Of a stretch of DNA of 9,996 nucleotides, positions 1-6,304 are shown one piece after another. The stretch spans positions 1 through 9,996 of the forward strand of contig JAIVWI010000114.1 of the NCBI GenBank assembly GCA_048636595.1, read 5' to 3'. Source of the DNA: JAJRRA01 sp048636595. GTDB taxonomy: Bacteria; Pseudomonadota; Gammaproteobacteria; Xanthomonadales; SZUA-36. Numbering within the stretch: the stretch's first letter is position 1; each line of letters starts with the position of its first letter. The notes beneath the pieces are model-generated. The model did no database searches, was not told the DNA's origin, and saw nothing but the letters and a program-made list of their open reading frames with translations. Both the position numbers and the translations under genes were made by a program.

Positions 1-160
1 TTTCCACCTGGTTCAGCTTACTGAGGTCCAGTTTCAGGCGCTCGGGAGATGCAGCCGAATCGACAATCCGGTCCACGGTTGTCACGTTTCCGAGCCTGGC
101 CAGCAGGGGCTGCAATTCCTTGCCGAGTTGTCCTGATGCGCCGGTGAGCAGAATCTTCAT
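1..160 (-). CDS. rfbD: dTDP-4-dehydrorhamnose reductase, N-terminal part (cut by window edge)
   Basis: This is the NAD(P)H-dependent reductase for the last step of dTDP-L-rhamnose synthesis, reducing the 4-keto group of dTDP-4-dehydro-L-rhamnose in the cytoplasm. Only the first 53 codons are visible. They begin MKILLTGASGQLG, the Rossmann beta strand plus the GxxGQLG nucleotide-binding loop typical of RmlD, followed by a region ending in KLDLSKLNQVE that fits the early RmlD fold. The ATG at 158-160 overlaps the rfbC stop in an ATGA junction, so translation is probably coupled to rfbC. Position as the last rfb gene supports the call. The catalytic Tyr-Lys pair and the rest of the protein lie outside the window, so intactness cannot be judged. 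Confidence 0.93.
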   Translation of the reverse strand, partial: MKILLTGASGQLGKELQPLLARLGNVTTVDRIVDSAASPERLKLDLSKLNQVE

Positions 161-714
161 ACTGTAATGCAGGGCAGACTTTCGATGGGGACATCCCTGA
201 GCCTGGGAGCCGTGCGGTCTCTTTCCGACAGGCTTTCCGGCTCGAGCGGCCATTCGATCCCGATGTCCGGATCGTTCCAGGCGATCCCGGCGTCACATTT
301 CGCATTGAACTCCGTCGTACACAGGTAAGACAGCAATGCGCTGTCCCCCATGACGCAAAAACCGTGGGCAAAGCCTTCGGGAACATACAACTGGCGGTGG
401 TTGGCAGCCGACAGTTCAATACCGGCCCACTGGCCGAAGGTGGGTGAATCACTGCGAATATCGACAGCCACATCGAACGCCCGCCCCTCCAGCACTGAAA
501 CCAGCTTGCCCTGGGCGCAGGGATGTTGATAGTGCAGCCCGCGAATAACACCTGCGGCTGAACGCGAGATATTGGACTGCACAAAATGATCGGGTAAACC
601 ACAGGCGCCATAGCGATCGGCATTCCACGTTTCCATGAAAAATCCACGGCTGTCACCATGCACCACGGGTTCTACGATCACCAAACCCGGAATCCCTGTC
701 TCGATCAGTTTCAC
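157..714 (-). CDS. rfbC: dTDP-4-dehydrorhamnose 3,5-epimerase
   Basis: This cupin-fold enzyme epimerises C3 and C5 of dTDP-4-dehydro-6-deoxyglucose, the third step to dTDP-L-rhamnose. The 185-residue length is normal for the family. Family motifs are clear: RGFFMETW (23-30), FVQSN (44-48), RGLHYQ (58-63) carrying the catalytic His61, FDVAVDIR (80-87), LYVPEGFAHGF (109-119) and WNDPDIGIEWP (146-156). An oddity is Phe136, which aligns with the Tyr most RmlC proteins use as catalytic acid (second Tyr of NYYSP in the Salmonella enzyme). The start is GTG at 712-714, chosen because AAGGAG (720-725) lies 5 nt upstream; that Shine-Dalgarno overlaps the rfbA stop. The gap to rfbA is 10 nt, and the stop overlaps the rfbD start by 4 nt. 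Confidence 0.95.
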   Translation of the reverse strand: MKLIETGIPGLVIVEPVVHGDSRGFFMETWNADRYGACGLPDHFVQSNISRSAAGVIRGLHYQHPCAQGKLVSVLEGRAFDVAVDIRSDSPTFGQWAGIELSAANHRQLYVPEGFAHGFCVMGDSALLSYLCTTEFNAKCDAGIAWNDPDIGIEWPLEPESLSERDRTAPRLRDVPIESLPCITV

Positions 715-724
715 AAGTGCTCCT

Positions 725-1615
725 TCAAGGTCCCCGGCTCAACAAGTCAATCAGGTATTCGCCGTAACCGCTCTTTTTCAGTGGCTCCGCCAGGCGCCTG
801 ATCTGCTCTTCATCGATCCAGTCCTGCAGGAAGGCAATTTCCTCGGGGCATGCGATTTTCAGGCCTTGCCGGGCTTCGATCGTTTCGATGAAGCTGGATG
901 CCTGTTGTAAAGACTCATGGGTCCCGGTGTCGAGCCAGGCAAACCCACGGCCCAGGCGCTCCAGGGAGAGACTTCCATCGTCCAGGAAACAGCGGTTCAG
1001 GTCGGTGATTTCCAGTTCACCTCGAGCAGAAGGCTCCAGCTTGCGGGCAAACTCGCTGGCCCTGTGGTCGTAAAAATACAAACCGGTAACGGCGTAATTC
1101 GAGCGCGGTACAGCCGGTTTTTCCTCGATGCTGATGACGCGCTGGGCTTCGTCAGTTTCCACCACGCCATAGCGTTCCGGATCCCGCACCCAATAGCCAA
1201 AAACCGTCGCACCGTCCAGTCGCCGGTCTGCGCGCTGGAGGACATCGAGCAAACCAACGCCATGGAAAATATTATCCCCGAGGATCAGGCAGGACGGATT
1301 TCCATCCAGGAAATCCTCGGCGATGATCAAGGCCTGGGCCAGCCCTTCGGGTTCTGGCTGCACAGCATATTCCAGCGCGATACCCCACTGTTGCCCATCT
1401 CCCAGCAACTGTTTGAACATTGCCTGCTCGTGCGGTGTCGTGATCACCATGATTTCCCTGATCCCCGCCAGCATCAGCGTGGAAAGCGGGTAATAGATCA
1501 TCGGTTTGTCGTAGACGGGCAGGAGTTGTTTGCTGACCACGCGGGTCAGCGGATAGAGCCGGGTGCCACTTCCACCCGCGAGAATGATTCCTTTCCTGGA
1601 CACTTTCCTGGACAC
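725..1615 (-). CDS. rfbA: Glucose-1-phosphate thymidylyltransferase
   Basis: The enzyme joins glucose-1-phosphate and dTTP to give dTDP-glucose and pyrophosphate, the first step of the rhamnose pathway. The 296 residues match the family size (about 290). Motifs are GGSGTRLYPLT (14-24), KQLLPVYDKPMIYYPLS starting at residue 29, GDNIFHG, an EKP sugar-binding motif, YAVTGLYFYD, RGELEITDLN and WLDTGTHESLQQAS near the C-terminus. The start is GTG at 1613-1615, with GGAG at 1624-1627, 8 nt upstream. A 12-bp tandem repeat duplicates the start region, so residues 1-4 and 5-8 both read (M/V)SRK; most homologues begin directly at MKGIILAGG. A second GTG at 1601-1603 is in frame but badly spaced. It lies 44 nt after rfbB and 10 nt before rfbC. 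Confidence 0.96.
   Translation of the reverse strand: MSRKVSRKGIILAGGSGTRLYPLTRVVSKQLLPVYDKPMIYYPLSTLMLAGIREIMVITTPHEQAMFKQLLGDGQQWGIALEYAVQPEPEGLAQALIIAEDFLDGNPSCLILGDNIFHGVGLLDVLQRADRRLDGATVFGYWVRDPERYGVVETDEAQRVISIEEKPAVPRSNYAVTGLYFYDHRASEFARKLEPSARGELEITDLNRCFLDDGSLSLERLGRGFAWLDTGTHESLQQASSFIETIEARQGLKIACPEEIAFLQDWIDEEQIRRLAEPLKKSGYGEYLIDLLSRGP
1592..1615. repeat. 12-bp tandem duplication over the rfbA start
   Basis: TTTCCTGGACAC occurs twice head to tail (1592-1603 and 1604-1615), exact in both copies. On the coding strand each copy reads GTG TCC AGG AAA, so the unit carries the GTG start plus three codons. It keeps frame and adds four residues to the N-terminus. Confidence 0.95.
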
Positions 1616-1659
1616 TTATTTATCTCCGTTGAATTCCACGCCCAACCGGCCAGAATCGA

Positions 1660-2721
1660 TCAATCACCCAGGCCCAGCCGTTCGCCCTGGTAACTGCCGT
1701 CCTTCACCCGTTGAATCCATTCAAGATTCTCCAGGTACCAGTCAATGGTCTTTTCCAGGCCGGTTGCAAAATCAACCGATGGCTGCCAACCCAGTTCGCC
1801 GCTCAGTTTACTGCAATCAATGGCATAACGGCGGTCGTGACCGGGACGATCCGCGACGTACTCCACCAGTTCTCTGCGCTCTCCCCTGGAATCATCCGGA
1901 CGGCGCTGATCCAACACGTCACAGATACCGTGCACAACCTGCATATTGGTGCGCTCGGACGAGCCGCCAATATTGTACACCTCACCCACCACACCCCGTT
2001 CCAGCACCGTGTTGATCGCATCAACATGATCCTGCACGAACAACCAGTCACGCACTTGCTGGCCATCTCCGTAGACCGGCAACGGTTTGTATTCCAGTGC
2101 GTTGAGAATAATCAGCGGGATCAGTTTTTCCGGAAACTGGTACGGCCCGTAATTGTTCGAACAATTGGTGGTCAGGGTGGGAAAACCGTAGGTGTGGTGA
2201 AAAGCGCGGACCAGGTGATCCGAACCGGCCTTCGAAGCGGCATAGGGTGAATTCGGTGCGTAAGGCGTGGTTTCGCTGAATGCGCCGGTGTCACCAAGAC
2301 TCCCATAGACCTCGTCCGTCGAAACGTGCAGGAACCGGAATGCTTCGCGGACCGGTCCGGGCTGGTTTTTCCACCAGTCCAGTGAACATTGCAACAGGTT
2401 CAGCGTACCGACAACATTGGTCAGGACAAATTCCGAAGGACCGTCAATGGAACGGTCAACGTGGCTCTCGGCAGCGAAATTAATCACCGCGTCCGGTGCA
2501 TACTGGTCCATCAAACTGCTGACCCGTTCGGCGTCTCCGATATCCCCATGTATGAAAACATGCCGCTCGTTTCCGAGCAGGGGTTTCAAGGTATCCAGGT
2601 TCCCGGCATAGGTCAGCAAATCCAGGTTGATAATGCGTAGCTCAGGATCACGGGCAAGGCAGCGCAAAACATAGTTGCCACCAATAAAACCGGCGCCGCC
2701 GGTGACGAGCAATGTTCGCAT
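1660..2721 (-). CDS. rfbB: dTDP-glucose 4,6-dehydratase
   Basis: This extended short-chain dehydrogenase converts dTDP-glucose to dTDP-4-dehydro-6-deoxyglucose with a tightly held NAD+. It has 353 residues, usual for RmlB. The N-terminus MRTLLVTGGAGFIGG holds the NAD loop (residues 8-14). NFAAESHVDRSI (81-92), the STDEVYG triad (Thr135, Asp136, Glu137), Tyr160-xxx-Lys164 in YAASK, and the NCSNNYGPYQFPEKLIPL block all match the family. The frame stays open to 2772, but the ATG at 2719-2721 is chosen because it starts exactly at the Rossmann strand and has AGGAAA at 2727-2732; the longer form would overlap ssb. It begins 16 nt after the ssb stop, which suggests readthrough from ssb. Confidence 0.96.
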   Translation of the reverse strand: MRTLLVTGGAGFIGGNYVLRCLARDPELRIINLDLLTYAGNLDTLKPLLGNERHVFIHGDIGDAERVSSLMDQYAPDAVINFAAESHVDRSIDGPSEFVLTNVVGTLNLLQCSLDWWKNQPGPVREAFRFLHVSTDEVYGSLGDTGAFSETTPYAPNSPYAASKAGSDHLVRAFHHTYGFPTLTTNCSNNYGPYQFPEKLIPLIILNALEYKPLPVYGDGQQVRDWLFVQDHVDAINTVLERGVVGEVYNIGGSSERTNMQVVHGICDVLDQRRPDDSRGERRELVEYVADRPGHDRRYAIDCSKLSGELGWQPSVDFATGLEKTIDWYLENLEWIQRVKDGSYQGERLGLGD

Positions 2722-2737
2722 CAGAATTTCCTGCGAC

Positions 2738-3202
2738 TCAGAATGGAATGTCGTCGTCTGTAAATCCGTCATCTGCAGCCGGAGCAGGCTGCTGTGGCTG
2801 TGCGGGCTTGTTATCCCTGAACCCGCCGGACTGCTGCTGTGCCGGCCTTGCTACGCCTCCACCCTCCCGGGAGCCCAGCATTTGCATTTCATCGGCCACA
2901 ATATCCGTGGAATAGCGATCCTGGCCGCTCTGGTCCTGCCACTTGTTCGTTCGCAGTTTTCCTTCGATATAGACCTGGCTGCCCTTGCGCAAATACTCAC
3001 CGGAAATCTCAGCCAGGCGGCCGAAGAACACCACCCGGTGCCACTCCGTACGCTCCTGCTGTTCCCCGGTCTGCTTGTCCCTCCAGGATTCGCTGGTAGC
3101 GACCCTGATATTTGTAATGGCGGCGCCGCCCGCCGTGTACTTGGTTTCCGGGTCAGCGCCCAGGTTACCCACTAAAATGACTTTATTAACACCACGTGCC
3201 AT
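2738..3202 (-). CDS. ssb: Single-stranded DNA-binding protein
   Basis: SSB coats single-stranded DNA at replication forks and during repair, and recruits partners through its acidic tail. The 154 residues begin MARGVNKVILVGNLGADPE, the standard start of the OB fold (about 1-110). Aromatic DNA-stacking positions Trp40, Trp54, Phe60 and Trp88 match those known in E. coli SSB. A Gly/Gln/Pro-rich linker (about 112-142) follows, then the C-terminal tip TDDDIPF, identical in its last residues to the E. coli partner-binding tip. AAGGAG at 3210-3215 precedes the ATG by 7 nt. It sits between a YajR-like transporter and rfbB on the same strand. I saw no SOS (LexA) box of the CTGT-N8-ACAG type in the 77 nt upstream. 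Confidence 0.98.
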   Translation of the reverse strand: MARGVNKVILVGNLGADPETKYTAGGAAITNIRVATSESWRDKQTGEQQERTEWHRVVFFGRLAEISGEYLRKGSQVYIEGKLRTNKWQDQSGQDRYSTDIVADEMQMLGSREGGGVARPAQQQSGGFRDNKPAQPQQPAPAADDGFTDDDIPF

Positions 3203-3264
3203 CAGGCATCTCCTTACTCAATAATGCGCAAAGTTTATCACAATCAGAACGCTTCACTTGTCAG

Positions 3265-3313
3265 AAAAACCCCATACAATTACGATTCAGTAACTTTCGC
3301 CAAAACCTGGGGT
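3265..3313 (-). terminator. Possible weak terminator or attenuator after the MFS gene
   Basis: On the minus strand, ACCCCA (3313-3308, inside the last MFS codons) can pair with TGGGGT (3274-3269), which runs straight into five T (3269-3265). An inner pairing of AGTTAC with GTAATT, one G-T wobble, could close the 33-nt loop. It overlaps the MFS stop and lies upstream of ssb, so it could reduce readthrough into ssb-rfb. The stem is short and the loop long, so this is a weak call. Confidence 0.28.
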
Positions 3314-4485
3314 GACGGCTGCAAGATGCGGCTTAAGACCACTTTCAGCGCGATACCCCAGACCATGCAAACCACTGCTGCAGCCAGCAAGGCAATTGCG
3401 CTGCCAAAGCTGCCCAATAACCAGCCGCCCGAGACACCGCCGGCAAATGCGCCCAGGAACTGGAAGGTGCTATAGACACCCATCCTGCGCCCCCGTCCCC
3501 TGCTGCCGCTGACGCGGGCCAATAATGCCGGCATGGCGGATTCCAGCAGGTTGAAACCCAGGAAATAAACAGTCATCAGCACAGCCAGGCCCACCAGGCC
3601 GGTTCCCGTGTCCATCAGGCCCATGGCGGCCATTGATGCGGCAAGAGCAAAGAACGCCCAGGGCATCAGGCGATGCTCGGCCAGCTTTTTACCCACTTTC
3701 CTGAGCAGTGGGAACATGATCAGCACAGACACAAACATGGTCGGCACGTAAATCTTCCAGTGCTCAGCCAATACGAATCCATAGGTTCCGACCAGCATCG
3801 GCGGCAGTACCACGAAAAGAAGCGTCATGACTGCATGCAACAGGAATACGCTCAGGGCCAGCAACCAGACCGGTTTCATGTCCACCTGCACTGTGGTCCC
3901 TGGTTCGGAAACAGGAGACAAGCCCCGCGGCAGGGTCAAAACCAGCAGCACGCCCGCCAGTGCGAAAATAACCGTCAGCCAGAACAGGCCCTCGAGGCCC
4001 AGCACCATGGCCAGTGGTACCGAAATCATCATGGACAGCAGGAACGCCCCGCCAATACCGATGCCGATGATGGCCATGCTGATGGAACGCCTTTCCGGGC
4101 GCGTAAAGTCGGCGGCAAAAGCCATGGCCACACCCGCAATCGCCCCGCAACCCTGGAGCGCCCGGCCGGCAATCAACAACGGCATGGATTCTGCCAGCGC
4201 GGCCAGCACGCCACCCGCTGCGAACAGGAATAAACCCATCAACAGCACGGGCCGCCGGCCCCAGCGATCGGAAAGCCAGCCGAATGGCTGCTGTAGCGCT
4301 GCCTGGGTCAAGCCGTAAATTCCGACGGCCAGTCCACCGGTCAGTGGCGTGAATCCAGGCAGGTCCCTGGCGAGAATCATGAACACAGGCAGGATCATGA
4401 ACAAGCCCAGCATGCGCAAAGCAATAACGCCCGAAAGCGTCAGTGCAAGTCTCACTTCCCTCGATCGATTATGGTCTGTTGGCAA
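3280..4485 (-). CDS. MFS transporter, YajR-like, without the C-terminal soluble domain
   Basis: This is a major facilitator superfamily inner-membrane protein, 401 residues, with hydrophobic stretches consistent with 12 membrane helices. Motif A, GWLSDRWGRRP (69-79), lies in the loop after helix 2, and GRALQGCGAIAGVAMAFAAD resembles motif B/C-region sequence of drug:H+ antiporters. RMLGLFMILPV (24-34), GLAVGIYGLTQA (51-62) and the N-terminal length match my recollection of E. coli YajR. Unlike YajR (about 454 residues) it stops after the last helix with a short tail, so the YAM domain appears absent. The substrate is unknown. The start is TTG at 4483-4485, supported by GGAG at 4494-4497, 8 nt away. 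It is first in the transporter-ssb-rfb row, 77 nt before ssb. Confidence 0.9.
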   Translation of the reverse strand: MPTDHNRSREVRLALTLSGVIALRMLGLFMILPVFMILARDLPGFTPLTGGLAVGIYGLTQAALQQPFGWLSDRWGRRPVLLMGLFLFAAGGVLAALAESMPLLIAGRALQGCGAIAGVAMAFAADFTRPERRSISMAIIGIGIGGAFLLSMMISVPLAMVLGLEGLFWLTVIFALAGVLLVLTLPRGLSPVSEPGTTVQVDMKPVWLLALSVFLLHAVMTLLFVVLPPMLVGTYGFVLAEHWKIYVPTMFVSVLIMFPLLRKVGKKLAEHRLMPWAFFALAASMAAMGLMDTGTGLVGLAVLMTVYFLGFNLLESAMPALLARVSGSRGRGRRMGVYSTFQFLGAFAGGVSGGWLLGSFGSAIALLAAAVVCMVWGIALKVVLSRILQPSPQVLAKVTES

Positions 4486-4543
4486 CGATAAAGCTCCGAT
4501 TATTCATCTTAATTCCGGCCGGTAAGCCTAAGCGGAAGCGGAG

Positions 4544-4571
4544 ATTATAGGTGGTCTTGTCTTGTGTTCAA
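4544..4571 (-). promoter_or_regulatory. Sigma70-like promoter for the MFS-ssb-rfb direction
   Basis: Read on the minus strand there is a perfect -10 TATAAT (4549-4544) and a -35 TTGAAC (4571-4566; TTGA matches the consensus), with a 16-nt spacer. A start near 4537 would give a leader of about 50 nt before the TTG start. The -35 box overlaps the -35 of the oppositely directed promoter. The call rests on consensus match and position only. Confidence 0.6.
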
Positions 4572-4589
4572 ACCAAGCGGACTTATAAT
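4562..4589 (+). promoter_or_regulatory. Sigma70-like promoter for the polyprenyl synthase gene
   Basis: On the plus strand, TTGTGT (4562-4567) and a perfect TATAAT (4584-4589) are separated by 16 nt. A start near 4596 would leave a short leader of about 22 nt before the ATG at 4619. Its -35 overlaps that of the divergent promoter by two bases, so RNA polymerase probably cannot occupy both at once. Confidence 0.6.
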
Positions 4590-4618
4590 GAAAAATCTCC
4601 TGAACAAAAAGAGCTGAA

Positions 4619-5629
4619 ATGGACCAGGCCAGCGCTCGCTTAACAGCAACCAGAATGCAAACAGAAGACATCCGTCCGGTGATTGATCTGTGCACCGATG
4701 ATATGTCGTCGGTCAATGCACTGATCCGGGACAGCCTTGACTCCAGCGTCGTGCTTATCCGGCAGATTTCGGAATACATTATTGGTTCCGGCGGAAAACG
4801 CCTGCGGCCCATGCTGGTCATCCTGGCTGCGCAAGCTTGCGGCTACCAGGGCAGGCACCATGTGACACTGGCCGCAATCATCGAATTCATCCATACCGCA
4901 ACGCTGCTCCACGATGACGTGGTCGATGATTCGGACCTGCGCCGGGGTAAGGAATCGGCGCACGCGGTGTGGGGTAATGCAGCCAGCGTCCTGGTCGGGG
5001 ATTTCCTGTATTCCCGGAGCTTCCAGATGATGGTAGGTGTCGACTCCATGCGTGTGATGGAGGTTCTCGCAAATACAACCAACACCATCGCCGAAGGCGA
5101 AGTGGAGCAACTGCTGAATATGCATGACCCTGAAGTAAGCCAGGAACGTTACTTCAGCGTTATCGAGAAAAAAACCGCCAGGTTGTTCGAGGCAGCCTGC
5201 CAGCTGGGCGCCGTGCTCACCGGGCGGGAAGACCTTGAAACTGCACTTGCCACCTTCGGCCGTGAGCTGGGTACCGCTTTCCAGGTAGCAGACGACGTGC
5301 TGGATTACATGGCTGACGCCGACACGCTGGGTAAAAACTCGGGAGACGACCTGGCCGAAGGCAAACCAACCCTACCGCTGATCCTGTGCCGGGAACAGGC
5401 GGGTGAGGAAGATCGCAGGCTGATCGACGAGTCCATCCGTAATGGTGACCTGGGCCAACTCCAGCGGATCACCTCACTGATCCGGGACAGCGGCGCACTC
5501 GATCAGGCCAAAAAGGTCGCGCGTGACCGGGCCAATGCCGCCCTGGCCGCGATTGCCCCCCTCGCGCCTTCCCCCTGGAAAGACGCAATGGAGCAACTGG
5601 CCCGGTACAGCGTATCCAGAGAGTACTAG
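4619..5629 (+). CDS. ispB: Polyprenyl (octaprenyl-type) diphosphate synthase
   Basis: This trans-prenyltransferase builds the long isoprenoid tail of ubiquinone/menaquinone by adding isopentenyl diphosphate units. The 336 residues cover the whole family fold. GSGGKRLRP (56-64) binds substrate phosphate, the first Asp-rich motif is DDVVD (99-103) after FIHTATLLH, and the second is DDVLD (225-229); GNAASVLVGDFLYSRSFQMM and KTARLFEAA lie between. GKNSGDDLAEGKPTLPLI follows the second motif. The sequence closely parallels E. coli IspB from memory. Chain length (C40, C45 or other) cannot be read from motifs alone. The N-terminus is about 15 residues longer than E. coli IspB; the Met at residue 13 is an alternative start but has no Shine-Dalgarno, while the first ATG has a modest AAGAG. 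It has its own promoter and converges on ppiB. Confidence 0.93.
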   Translation: MDQASARLTATRMQTEDIRPVIDLCTDDMSSVNALIRDSLDSSVVLIRQISEYIIGSGGKRLRPMLVILAAQACGYQGRHHVTLAAIIEFIHTATLLHDDVVDDSDLRRGKESAHAVWGNAASVLVGDFLYSRSFQMMVGVDSMRVMEVLANTTNTIAEGEVEQLLNMHDPEVSQERYFSVIEKKTARLFEAACQLGAVLTGREDLETALATFGRELGTAFQVADDVLDYMADADTLGKNSGDDLAEGKPTLPLILCREQAGEEDRRLIDESIRNGDLGQLQRITSLIRDSGALDQAKKVARDRANAALAAIAPLAPSPWKDAMEQLARYSVSREY

Positions 5630-5648
5630 TACTCCTTCAAGGTGTACT
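5628..5648. terminator. Hairpin between convergent ispB and ppiB
   Basis: AGTACTCC (5628-5635) pairs with GGTGTACT (5641-5648) around the loop TTCAA, an 8-bp stem with one T-T mismatch. It spans both stop codons of the convergent genes. Neither strand has a T tract after the stem, so a true intrinsic terminator is doubtful. The left arm is also part of a perfect palindrome AGTACTAGTACT (5622-5633), so alternative folds compete. Confidence 0.3.
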
Positions 5649-6159
5649 AGCCCAGGCTTTCATTCCAGGCCGCAATGCGATCCGCCTGGTTTTGCATCAG
5701 TTCTTCCTCGCCGCTGATTTCGATCGCCTCGATGGCGTCTCCTACAGCTATGGCGTTCACTACCTGCTGATCACCTTCATCAATAACAGAGCCAAACACA
5801 GTGTGTTTGCCATCCAGCCAGTCCGTTGCAATGTGCGTGATAAAAAACTGGCTACCGTTGGTACCGGGGCCGGAGTTCGCCATGGACAGGATTCCCGGCG
5901 TTTGGTGTCCGAGTTCAGGCGTGCACTCATCTTCAAAACGATAGCCCGGCCCGCCGGTACCTCGCCCCTGCGGACATCCCCCCTGGATCATGAAGTCGGG
6001 AATCACCCGGTGGAACAACAGCCCGTCGTAGTATCCTCTTTTTGCAAGATTGACAAAATTAGCAACTGTTACCGGTGCTTTATCTGCAAATAGACGTAAT
6101 TTAATGTCACCTTTATTGGTCCGCATTACTGCGCCAACTTCTTTTACTGCTTCACTCAC
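5647..6159 (-). CDS. ppiB: Cytoplasmic peptidyl-prolyl cis-trans isomerase (cyclophilin)
   Basis: This cyclophilin speeds cis-trans isomerisation of X-Pro bonds during folding. It has 170 residues with no signal peptide, so it should be the cytoplasmic PpiB type, not periplasmic PpiA. Active-site blocks are FHRVIPDFMIQGG (49-61, with Arg51, Phe56 and Gln59), the GTGGPGYRFEDE segment, MANSGPGTNGSQFFIT, and WLDGKHTVFG, where Trp and His are usual in bacterial forms. About ten residues precede the normal first beta strand (VMRTNKGDIKLRL). The start is GTG at 6157-6159 with AGGAG at 6169-6173, 9 nt away; the Met at residue 12 is the alternative start but has no such signal. It is 116 nt downstream of murD2 on the same strand and converges on ispB. 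Confidence 0.96.
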   Translation of the reverse strand: MSEAVKEVGAVMRTNKGDIKLRLFADKAPVTVANFVNLAKRGYYDGLLFHRVIPDFMIQGGCPQGRGTGGPGYRFEDECTPELGHQTPGILSMANSGPGTNGSQFFITHIATDWLDGKHTVFGSVIDEGDQQVVNAIAVGDAIEAIEISGEEELMQNQADRIAAWNESLG

Positions 6160-6221
6160 TTTAATTTTCTCCTTTTAAAAATAATCTGAAACTTTTTCCC
6201 GGCTTCGTGGGTCTACTCATG

Positions 6222-6304
6222 TAAGGCCGCGGGATGGTCTCTCCCTCATACCAGACAGGGCAACATCTGCACTCCTCACCCCTGACCCGCGGCCTTATTT
6301 TTTT
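6222..6304 (+). terminator. Perfect 12-bp inverted repeat followed by a plus-strand T7 tract
   Basis: TAAGGCCGCGGG (6222-6233) and its exact complement CCCGCGGCCTTA (6286-6297) are separated by 52 nt and followed by seven T (6298-6304) on the plus strand. The right arm lies inside the last murD2 codons. As an intrinsic terminator it works only for plus-strand transcription, yet no annotated plus-strand gene ends here. On the minus strand it forms a stable stem at the 3' end of murD2 mRNA without a following U tract. The long loop is atypical. Confidence 0.5.

Noticed and set aside
917..1693. Plus-strand open frame of 258 codons opposite rfbA
   Set aside because: It is antisense to a gene with full family motifs and has no domain or sensible ribosome site.
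2722..2772. N-terminal extension of rfbB to 2772
   Set aside because: It would overlap ssb and add 17 residues before the Rossmann strand; the ATG at 2719-2721 has its own AGGAAA and fits family length.
3203..3279. Possible LexA/SOS box before ssb
   Set aside because: No CTGT-N8-ACAG pattern on either strand. A CTGACA and a GATAAA occur but at 19-nt spacing, too weak to call a promoter.
3673..4233. Plus-strand open frame of 186 codons, very His/Gln/Arg-rich
   Set aside because: It is the complement of hydrophobic transporter codons, which gives this composition; no independent support.
6222..6297. Inverted repeat as ends of a small transposable element
   Set aside because: No flanking target duplication, and the right arm is part of the murD2 coding end, so a terminator or RNA stem is more likely.
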